Positions 13,918-20,261 of a stretch of DNA of 20,261 nt are shown piece by piece (the first letter of the stretch is position 1; each line of letters opens with the position of its first letter). The DNA comes from an uncultured Oscillospiraceae bacterium. Its GTDB lineage: Bacteria > Bacillota > Clostridia > Oscillospirales > Oscillospiraceae. Below the pieces are notes generated by a model. That model worked only from the letters and a program-made list of their open reading frames with translations. It did not search any database and was not told the DNA's origin. The stretch covers positions 1 through 20,261 of the forward strand of contig CANRHF010000010.1 in the NCBI GenBank assembly GCA_947630345.1. Reading direction: 5' to 3'. Position numbers and translations under genes: made by a program.

Positions 13918-16764
13918 TTACTGCGGGATGAATTCAGTGAAAATGGTGACAGCATCTTCGGGGTGTAAAGCGCTATATTTGCCGCCGTCAATTTGGCCGT
14001 TTGCCGCGACGGTCGTGTGGGTATAAGACTTGTTATCCCATTTGATAAGATAGGCGTTGGTGTACCAGCGGTAATCCTGGCTCTCGGCAAAGCCAAAAAG
14101 CTTTTTCCATGGATCGCCGAAATAATGATCTCTTTCTGCCGACATGCTGAACACGATGCCGGTTTTATCATCGAGGGCCAAATCAAAATCGATTTGCGCA
14201 TACGGATAGTTTTTCGTGAACTTGGTGACAACGGGCTGGTTTCCATCCCCGAAGAAGGCCGACTTCAGCTCTTCACGCAGGGTCCTTCCCTGCATCCGGG
14301 AAAGGAACTCATTTCTCTGCTCCTCCGTAAAATCGAAGGCGGATATCGATTTTTCGCTCTTCGATTTATTGATTTCTTCCAGGGTGTACGCCCTGAGACG
14401 GTCCATGTTGACCTTTCGCCCGAGCACATAACAATAGGCGTAGCGGTCGGCCATATTGGGCGCGCCGAAGGGCACCAGACCTTCGCCGCCAACGGCCCTC
14501 ATATATTGGATGCTGAAGCCGTCGACCTCGAATGTGCATTGCGTTTCGATATATTCGTTCGCCGGGAACTCGATCTTATAGGCGTTCAGCTGCTGGTCAA
14601 CGAGTTTGAAGGCCGCCTTGTAGCTGCCAATGGCCACGTTGTCCACCTTGTCCGGGTAGCCATAGCCATAATACAGGATAATATGGAACAGGGCACGCTC
14701 CATGACGCCCGCGATGCGGTAGCGGTAATTGAGCCGCGGCCGAATGCACTGGGTATCAAAGTTCACGTTCTTTGTGCAGAGCTGGTCGAAAAGGCATATG
14801 GGATTGATCGCCGCGTCTTTTTGAAGATTGGATATGACGCTGTTGAAGTCATTTCGAATTTGCCGGAGGGTTTCATTGTATTCGTTGTACTGACTCATCT
14901 CCGCCACGACGGCCCGGGAATAATCGATCCACGGCTGGTCGTCATAGGGTAGTTCGTTTCCGTCCGCATCCTTTTGACGCGGTTTCACGGTGGGCCGCTC
15001 ATAATGATCGGCGGACTGCGCGACATACTGATCGGCCCGGGCGCAGGCCTGCTCCAGATCTGTGAGAAGAACATTGAAGTTCCCCACGCTCTCTTTGATG
15101 TTTTGCTCCAGAATCTGGTGAAGGAGTGTATTCTGCTCCGCCAACTGCCGCTGAATTTGGTCCAGGCGGCTGTTGGCCTTCTGGATTTCCGCCACCAGAT
15201 CGACGCTCTCTTCCGCTGTGACCACGCCGGCCAGGTTCAGCACCCAGTTGGCGGCGTCATAGGCCGTAGAGGCCAGATCGACGACGCTGGTGATTTTACC
15301 CGTCAGATCGGAGAGCTCCGCAAGGCCGCCCAGAATATCGAGTCCTTCCCCGGCGGCTCTGCCGTAATTTTCAACGGAGTAATTTCGAAGGTAGCCGGTA
15401 TCGTCCTCCTTTGCCTGCCCCCAGCGGTTAATCAGCGCGCCGGAAGTAAGGATGATTTCTCCGTCCTGATCGATGGTCTCCGTTGTCTGGCCTTTTGCCG
15501 GCGTCTGAAAAACAAGCTCTGCCGTCACGTCGCCGGTGCGGTTCAGGCTGACGACTTTGGCGTCTTCAAAATCTCCGGCAAACTGAACGGCGGAGGCGGA
15601 AAGGTCTTCGGCAAAGCTGCCGTTTTCCGCGTACAGGATCGTGGTGATTTCTAAATTCCCATCTTTTTCATCGACATAATCGAACACAGGGTAAAAGCCT
15701 GCCGGCATAAATCCGGCGCTCAGTTCCCAGCCTTTTACTTGCGCCACGGCGTTTTCCAAAAGGGCGGCCGCCTGGTTTCGGTCTTCCACACCCGGCGCGC
15801 TCATCACGACAAGCACTTCGTCCTCGCCCACAGGCGTAACGCTTTCCACCGTGACCGCGTCCGCTTCCCGCAGCGCGATGTCCTCGGCTGTCAGCGCGCC
15901 CGCTTCGTCCAGTCCGGCCAATACGAGCGGCACCGTGATTTTGCCATTCGACGCCTCCAGCCTTTCGGTATCGAAAAACACCGCCTGCGCCATCACCGGA
16001 ACGCGAACGCAAACGGGCCGGAGACTGTCTTTTATCGCGTCTTCCGACAGCGTCACCATGCCGTCCAGCCAGGCGTTGGAACTTTCGTGAAACCCGATCT
16101 CGCCGGAAAGCTGCAGCGTGAGGTTCTTCCCGGCGGCGGACACGCTCTCGACCGTCAGGTTTTCAAAAGAACTCGCCAGCGTGATATCGTCTTTTTCAAT
16201 ATCGGACTCAAATTCTCCTTCCTCTAAGGTAAAGGTCAGCTTTATTGAATTTTCAGTAGAAACGACATAGTCCCTGTCACAGGTAATGCGGAACGCTTTC
16301 GGTTCCACCTTTACAACCGCGCCGACCGCCAGCTTCCTGATCAAAACGCCGTAGAAAGGCGTTTTGTTTTCGGCGGCGTTCGGATCATGGAAGGAAACCG
16401 TCAAAGAGCCGTCTTTATTTACCGAAGCGCTGAGAACTTCGGCGTCTTTCGTCTCGGCATTCTCTATCCAGGTTTCGTCGCCGTCCGCCGGGGCCGTCTC
16501 TGTCAGCAAATATTTCACTTCCACATCCTCAGCGGTAACCCCGTCAAAATTCCCGCCATTCAAAAGGAGGGTCGTCTCATAAAGGCCATCTGAGGAATAT
16601 GGGATGAAGTTGGCCATCGCCTCGACAAAGTTTTCTTCAAGAGCGCTTGCGCTTGTTTCTTCATGATCCCCTTCGCTCTGGTAAGAGCAAGCGGAAAGCA
16701 TCATCCCTGTCAATATGACGATGACAAGCAGGGCGCTGGTGAATTTGGTGAATTTTTTTAGCAT
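13918..16764 (-). CDS. Large multi-domain surface lipoprotein, unknown function
   Basis: 948 residues with a type II signal peptide: basic start, hydrophobic core, lipobox LSAC with Cys26. Residues about 50-450 look like several beta-sandwich repeats; phrases such as 'VTAEDVEVKYLL', 'EKDDITLASSF' and 'LTAEDIALREAD' recur at intervals, as in Ig-like or SLH-associated repeats. Around 475-600 the protein turns helical: a hydrophobic stretch (NWVLNLAGVV, near 507-516) followed by a Gln-rich amphipathic coil (KANSRLDQIQRQLAEQNTLL and on). The rest (about 600-948) is a mixed domain with many Tyr and Asn. Helical stretch plus coil recalls alpha-pore-forming toxins, but this is only a resemblance. 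RBS GGAGG precedes the ATG, and a promoter lies just upstream. Its operon partner is a C11 protease, which could process it (inference). Confidence 0.85.
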   Translation of the reverse strand: MLKKFTKFTSALLVIVILTGMMLSACSYQSEGDHEETSASALEENFVEAMANFIPYSSDGLYETTLLLNGGNFDGVTAEDVEVKYLLTETAPADGDETWIENAETKDAEVLSASVNKDGSLTVSFHDPNAAENKTPFYGVLIRKLAVGAVVKVEPKAFRITCDRDYVVSTENSIKLTFTLEEGEFESDIEKDDITLASSFENLTVESVSAAGKNLTLQLSGEIGFHESSNAWLDGMVTLSEDAIKDSLRPVCVRVPVMAQAVFFDTERLEASNGKITVPLVLAGLDEAGALTAEDIALREADAVTVESVTPVGEDEVLVVMSAPGVEDRNQAAALLENAVAQVKGWELSAGFMPAGFYPVFDYVDEKDGNLEITTILYAENGSFAEDLSASAVQFAGDFEDAKVVSLNRTGDVTAELVFQTPAKGQTTETIDQDGEIILTSGALINRWGQAKEDDTGYLRNYSVENYGRAAGEGLDILGGLAELSDLTGKITSVVDLASTAYDAANWVLNLAGVVTAEESVDLVAEIQKANSRLDQIQRQLAEQNTLLHQILEQNIKESVGNFNVLLTDLEQACARADQYVAQSADHYERPTVKPRQKDADGNELPYDDQPWIDYSRAVVAEMSQYNEYNETLRQIRNDFNSVISNLQKDAAINPICLFDQLCTKNVNFDTQCIRPRLNYRYRIAGVMERALFHIILYYGYGYPDKVDNVAIGSYKAAFKLVDQQLNAYKIEFPANEYIETQCTFEVDGFSIQYMRAVGGEGLVPFGAPNMADRYAYCYVLGRKVNMDRLRAYTLEEINKSKSEKSISAFDFTEEQRNEFLSRMQGRTLREELKSAFFGDGNQPVVTKFTKNYPYAQIDFDLALDDKTGIVFSMSAERDHYFGDPWKKLFGFAESQDYRWYTNAYLIKWDNKSYTHTTVAANGQIDGGKYSALHPEDAVTIFTEFIPQ

Positions 16765-16797
16765 GGCGAAGTACCTCCGATTGTGTTGCTAACGACC

Positions 16798-16826
16798 ATT
16801 TTAGCACTGGACGCGCAAAATTTCAA
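16798..16826 (-). promoter_or_regulatory. Promoter of the lipoprotein/C11 protease operon
   Basis: On the minus strand: TTGAAA (16821-16826), a 17-bp spacer, then TAAAAT (16798-16803) preceded by TGC (extended -10). The start codon is about 34 bp downstream. Confidence 0.7.
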
Positions 16827-16889
16827 CTGATTTGCCATGGGGGCTTGATGTATTTTCCTTCCAAACCCATACCGTCTCTCGGCACAAAG

Positions 16890-16922
16890 ACGCGCTTTTC
16901 CCCCAGAGAAAAGCGCGTTTTT
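16890..16922. terminator. Terminator downstream of degV
   Basis: A perfect 11-bp stem, ACGCGCTTTTC (16890-16900) with GAAAAGCGCGT (16908-16918), lies about 54 bp after the degV stop. The minus-strand side continues with CTTTGTG; the plus side has TTTTA. Read for degV it is a fair terminator, and it could act in both directions. Confidence 0.7.
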
Positions 16923-16971
16923 ATCGATCCGAAACAGGCGGAGGGCAGGGGAGGGCCGGCGGGCGTGCGTT

Positions 16972-17820
16972 TCACACCGAAAAAAACGCCACCGCCACCG
17001 CGCCCGGCCCCACATGGGTCCCTACGGTGGCCCCTACCGCCGCGATGGGCAGTTTGTCCGTCCGGCCCTGCCACAGCTCGGCGCTGTCGGCGATGTACTT
17101 TTGCAGCAGATAGTCAGAAAGGCCGGTATAGGCCAGGCAGTAGGGCATCTCAAAATTGACGCCGCCGCACTTTTCAATGAGCTGCCGCAGCAGATTGTTG
17201 CCCTGCCGGGAGCCCCGGGCCTTCCCGGCCATGGCCACCTCGCCGTTTTCCACCGTGACCACAGGCTTGATGGAGAGCAGGGTCCCGGCCAGGGCGGTGG
17301 CGGGGGAGATGCGGCCGCCCTTTTTCAGATATTCCAGGGTGTCCAGCAAGGCCAAAAGATGGATCTTTCCCCGCTTTTCCGTCAGTTCCTGGGCAATTTC
17401 CCGGGCCTCCAGCCCCTGATCCCGGAGCCGCAGGCCATACTCGATGAGGATTCGCTCCCCCAGGGTAGCGTTGAGGCTGTCCACCACGAACACCTTCCCC
17501 GGAAAATCCTGAGCGGCCAGGGCCGCGCTCTGGTAGGTGCCGGAGAGCTTGGAGGAGATGGTCACCGCCACCACCGTATCCCCCTGGGCCACGGCCTGGG
17601 CGAAGGCATCGGAAAAGGTCGCCGGAGGGATCTGACAGGTGGTGGGGAGCCGGTCGGACTCGATGAGCTTTTCGTAAAACTGCTCCACCGTCAGCTCCAC
17701 CCGGTCCAGATAGACCTCCTTCCCGAAAATGATGGTCATGGGCAGCAGGGTAATGTTTCGCTCTTGCGCCTCCTGGGGCGTATAGTCGGCGGCGGAATCG
17801 ATGATGAATTGCACAGACAT
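16972..17820 (-). CDS. DegV family fatty-acid-binding protein
   Basis: 282 residues, the usual DegV length. Family members bind a fatty acid between two domains; the related FakB proteins present fatty acids to the kinase FakA for uptake into phospholipids. Visible hallmarks are IIDSAADYTPQ (6-16), LPTTCQIPP (58-66), ISSKLSGTYQSA (87-98), LLDTLEYLKKGGRI (157-170) and GTHVGPGAVAV near the C-terminus. No signal peptide or membrane segment. The ATG is preceded by AAGAAGGGG. The gene is monocistronic, with a consensus promoter and its own terminator. No fakA-like gene is in the window, so the role as a fatty-acid kinase partner is inference from the family. Confidence 0.93.
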   Translation of the reverse strand: MSVQFIIDSAADYTPQEAQERNITLLPMTIIFGKEVYLDRVELTVEQFYEKLIESDRLPTTCQIPPATFSDAFAQAVAQGDTVVAVTISSKLSGTYQSAALAAQDFPGKVFVVDSLNATLGERILIEYGLRLRDQGLEAREIAQELTEKRGKIHLLALLDTLEYLKKGGRISPATALAGTLLSIKPVVTVENGEVAMAGKARGSRQGNNLLRQLIEKCGGVNFEMPYCLAYTGLSDYLLQKYIADSAELWQGRTDKLPIAAVGATVGTHVGPGAVAVAFFSV

Positions 17821-17855
17821 GGGAAACCCCTTCTTTTAACCAAAATTGTAAGAGG

Positions 17856-17884
17856 ATTATAATGCCATAATGTTTATTTGTCAA
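17856..17884 (-). promoter_or_regulatory. degV promoter (full consensus)
   Basis: On the minus strand: TTGACA (17879-17884), a 17-bp spacer and TATAAT (17856-17861), both boxes perfect. It starts only about 15 bp after the EF-G-like terminator. Strong constitutive expression is expected. Confidence 0.88.
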
Positions 17885-17891
17885 CAATTAT

Positions 17892-17927
17892 TTTTAAAAG
17901 ACCCGCCTGCCCGTATGGGCAGGCGGG
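17892..17927 (-). terminator. Terminator of the EF-G-like gene
   Basis: A perfect 11-bp stem, CCCGCCTGCCC (17902-17912) with GGGCAGGCGGG (17917-17927), has a four-base loop and is followed on the minus strand by TCTTTTAAAAATAA. It lies 40 bp after the stop codon. Confidence 0.85.
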
Positions 17928-17967
17928 ATCGGTTTTCGGAAAGCCAAATTCGGCTGCTACGGCAGCT

Positions 17968-20031
17968 TTACTCCTCTTCCTTCTTGGCGGCCTCGATGAT
18001 CTTGGCCTGGTTGATCTTGGGCACTTCCTCGTAGCGCTCGAACTTCATGGTGAAGGAGCCCCGGGCCTGGGTCATGGCCCTGAGATCGATGGCGTAGCTG
18101 CCCATCTCGGCCATGGGGACCTCGGCCTCCACAATGGCGTTGCCCTCGCTGTCATGCTCCATGCCCATGACCCGGCCCCGGCGCTTGTTCAGGTCGCCGA
18201 TGGCGTCGCCCATGTTGTCGGAGGGGACGGTCACCTTCAAAGAGGCGATGGGCTCCAGGAGGGTGGGGTTGGCGTTGGGGATGCCTTCCTTGTAGGCCAG
18301 GTTGGCGGCGGTCTTAAAGGCCACTTCGTTGGAGTCCACGGGGTGGTAGGAGCCGTCGTACAGCGTGGCCTTCAGGTTCACCAGGGGATAGCCCGCCAGG
18401 GGTCCCTTCTGGACCGCTTCCCGCAGGCCCTTTTCCACGGCGGGGTAGAAGTTCTTGGGCACGGAGCCGCCGAAGACTTCCTCGGCGAAGATCATTTCCT
18501 CCTGCTCCTCCTGGGGCTCGAAGCGAATCCACACGTCGCCGAACTGGCCGGAGCCGCCGGTCTGCTTCTTGTGACGGCCGTGGGCCTCCACCTTCTTCTT
18601 GATCCGCTCCCGGTAGGCCACCTTGGCCGGGGACAGGACCGCTTCCACGCCAAAGCGGGTCTTGAGCTTGGACACCAGCACGTCCAGCTGCTGGTCGCCG
18701 GCGCCGGAGATCACCAGTTGATGGGTCTCGGCGTTGTTGCTGATGGAGAAGGAGGGGTCCTCCTCGTTGAGCCGGTTCAGACCGGCGGCCACCTTCTCGT
18801 CCTGGCCCTTTGTCTTGGGGGCAATGGCCATGGAGTAGCAGGGCTCGGCGTAGGGGATGGGGGGCTTGGCCACCACGTTCTTGGGGTCGCACAGGGTGTC
18901 CCCGGTCTTGACCCGGTCCATCTTGCCGATGGCGCCGATATCGCCGCAGCACAGCTCCTTGACCTCAGTGCTCTTCTTGCCGCACATGGTGTACAGCCTG
19001 CCCAGCTTTTCACTGTCGCCGGTGCGGGCGTTGACCATGGGGGTGTCGGAGGTGACGGTGCCGGACAGGACCTTCACAAAGCTGTACTTGCCGTACTGAT
19101 CAGACACGGTCTTGAACACAAAGGCAACCGGCGCGCCGTTGGGATCAATCTTGAGGGTGGTTTCAGCGTCCCCGGCGGCGACCTTCACGGACTCCTTTTC
19201 CGTGGGATCGGGCAGCAGGGAGACGATCTTTTCCAGCAGGGGCAGGGAACCCAGGCAGCTCATGGCGGAGCCGCAGAGCACGGGCACCAGAATGCCTTCC
19301 AGGACGCCCTTGTGCATACCCTGGGCCATTTCCTCGGGGGTGAAGTCCTCGCCGCCGAAGAATTTCTCCATGAACTCCTCGCTGGTCTCGGCGACGGCTT
19401 CCTTCAGCGCGTCGGTGATCTCCTCGATCTCACCGGCCTGGTCGCCGGGAACGGGGATCTCCACCTGCTTATTCTTCTCCATCTGGTAGGCCTTGCCCTG
19501 GAGAATATCGATGACGCCGGTGACCTTCTTGGCCCCGTTCAGGATGGGGACCACTAGGGGAGACACCCGGGTGCCGTACTTTTCCTGAAGGGCAGAGAGG
19601 GTGGCGGAGAAGTCGGAGTTTTCCTCGTCAACCTTGGAGACGTAGATGAACCGGGGCATTTTCCGGGCTTCGCAGTATTTCCATGCCTTTTCCAGGCCCA
19701 CGGTGATCCCATCCTTGGCGGAGCAGACCAGAATGGCGGCGTCGGCGGCCTCCAGGGCCTCCATCACCGCGCCGCTGAAATCGAAGCCGCCGGGGGCGTC
19801 CAGAACATTGATCTTCATGCCCTGATAGGACAGGGGGGCCAGGGCGGCGGAGATGGAGATGTTCCGGCGGATCTCCTCGGGATCGTAGTCGCAGGTGGTG
19901 TTGCCGTCGGCATTCTTGCCGATCCGGTCAATGGCGCCGGTCATGTAGAGCAAGCTCTCCGTCAGGGCAGTTTTGCCGCTGCCGCTGTGCCCGAGCAGGC
20001 AGATATTGCGAATGGCGTTTGCTGTGTACAT
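17968..20031 (-). CDS. Elongation factor G-like GTPase (EF-G2 type paralog)
   Basis: 687 residues with the full five-domain EF-G arrangement. G1 is GHSGSGKT (14-21), not the AHIDAGKTT of the main EF-G. G3 is DAPGGFDF (78-85), with Gly82 where translational GTPases have the catalytic His of DxPGH. G4 is SKVD (132-135) rather than NKxD, and GSAM serves as G5. Domain IV contains GRHKKQTGGSGQFGDVWIRF and domain V PIASLKVTVPSDNMGDAIGD, which follow EF-G patterns. This fits the EF-G-like subgroup that exists beside the canonical translocase; its cellular job is not settled, and a slow or absent GTPase is an inference from the missing His. RBS AAAGGAG precedes the ATG; it is monocistronic with its own promoter and terminator. 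No rpsL, rpsG or tuf neighbours are present, which also argues against canonical fusA. Confidence 0.92.
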   Translation of the reverse strand: MYTANAIRNICLLGHSGSGKTALTESLLYMTGAIDRIGKNADGNTTCDYDPEEIRRNISISAALAPLSYQGMKINVLDAPGGFDFSGAVMEALEAADAAILVCSAKDGITVGLEKAWKYCEARKMPRFIYVSKVDEENSDFSATLSALQEKYGTRVSPLVVPILNGAKKVTGVIDILQGKAYQMEKNKQVEIPVPGDQAGEIEEITDALKEAVAETSEEFMEKFFGGEDFTPEEMAQGMHKGVLEGILVPVLCGSAMSCLGSLPLLEKIVSLLPDPTEKESVKVAAGDAETTLKIDPNGAPVAFVFKTVSDQYGKYSFVKVLSGTVTSDTPMVNARTGDSEKLGRLYTMCGKKSTEVKELCCGDIGAIGKMDRVKTGDTLCDPKNVVAKPPIPYAEPCYSMAIAPKTKGQDEKVAAGLNRLNEEDPSFSISNNAETHQLVISGAGDQQLDVLVSKLKTRFGVEAVLSPAKVAYRERIKKKVEAHGRHKKQTGGSGQFGDVWIRFEPQEEQEEMIFAEEVFGGSVPKNFYPAVEKGLREAVQKGPLAGYPLVNLKATLYDGSYHPVDSNEVAFKTAANLAYKEGIPNANPTLLEPIASLKVTVPSDNMGDAIGDLNKRRGRVMGMEHDSEGNAIVEAEVPMAEMGSYAIDLRAMTQARGSFTMKFERYEEVPKINQAKIIEAAKKEEE

Positions 20032-20094
20032 AGTTTAACTCCTTTCAAGAGGCGCTGGCCTCCTTGCTGCGGCATTCCATGCCATAATAATGAC

Positions 20095-20123
20095 ATTATA
20101 CACGAACGCCCGCAGGATTTCAA
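20095..20123 (-). promoter_or_regulatory. Promoter of the EF-G-like gene
   Basis: On the minus strand: TTGAAA (20118-20123), a 17-bp spacer and TATAAT (20095-20100), about 64 bp before the start codon. Confidence 0.8.
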
Positions 20124-20154
20124 TGCCCAATTTAGTGATTTTTCGTTTTTTCTG

Positions 20155-20185
20155 AAAAAGGCCCCGGCCTTTTGGGCCGGGGCCT
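20155..20185 (-). terminator. Terminator of a minus-strand gene beyond the right edge
   Basis: A perfect 11-bp stem, AGGCCCCGGCC (20159-20169) with GGCCGGGGCCT (20175-20185), is followed on the minus strand by TTTT. It implies a minus-strand transcript entering from the right. Confidence 0.75.
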
Positions 20186-20195
20186 CAGTCTGTCA

Positions 20196-20234
20196 AAGAA
20201 TCCCTGTTTTCAAGAAGCGAAAACAGGGATTCTT
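20196..20234. repeat. Perfect 16-bp inverted repeat
   Basis: AAGAATCCCTGTTTTC (20196-20211) is exactly complementary to GAAAACAGGGATTCTT (20219-20234) around a 7-nt loop. No T run follows on either strand, so it is not a normal terminator; it lies directly next to one. It may be an intergenic repeat unit or a protein-binding site. Confidence 0.7.
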
Positions 20235-20261
20235 CCGCAAATATTTGGAAAAACAAGCAAA

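Noticed and set aside
13905..14246. 114-codon N-terminal extension of the C11 protease
   Set aside because: It overlaps the large lipoprotein gene in another frame, and the internal ATG at 13904 has the ribosome binding site and lipoprotein signal.
17878..19557. 559-codon plus-strand frame opposite the EF-G-like gene
   Set aside because: Low-complexity Gly/His/Leu/Val product typical of antisense GC-rich DNA; it runs through a terminator and a consensus promoter.

Overview
The window looks like chromosome from a spore-forming, GC-rich member of the Clostridia, probably Oscillospiraceae-like (inference from protein style). It carries an alpha/beta-type small acid-soluble spore protein, a DegV protein, an EF-G-like paralog, strong sigma-A type promoters with 17-bp spacers and near-consensus GGAGG ribosome binding sites. 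No rRNA, tRNA or CRISPR array was seen.

Left part (1-2618): a restriction-modification gene on the minus strand is cut off just before its SAM-binding motif. A 0.7-kb gene-free stretch follows, holding a serine-recombinase relic and several hairpins, then the spore protein gene. Next comes a cobalamin riboswitch with its own promoter and a canonical terminator but no cobalamin gene behind it. The following gene, a 99-residue membrane protein, has its own promoter.

Middle part (2619-11733): housekeeping genes in short units. ftsH and a small membrane protein form a minus-strand pair. Divergent from ftsH, rlmB and a 713-residue protein form a plus-strand pair; the second protein has the layout of a heavy-metal P-type ATPase but lacks its catalytic motifs. 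murA (TTG start) and a DUF4279 gene form a minus-strand pair, preceded by an RsmF-type rRNA cytosine methyltransferase (GTG start).

Right part (11886-20261): a two-gene lipoprotein operon, visibly poorer in GC than its surroundings, encodes a 948-residue multi-domain surface lipoprotein and a clostripain-family (C11) protease lipoprotein. A degV gene and an EF-G-like gene follow, each with its own strong promoter and terminator. The window ends in a GC-rich terminator and a perfect 16-bp inverted repeat.

The points most worth a second look are the orphan cobalamin riboswitch, the P-type-ATPase-like pseudoenzyme and the protease/lipoprotein pair.
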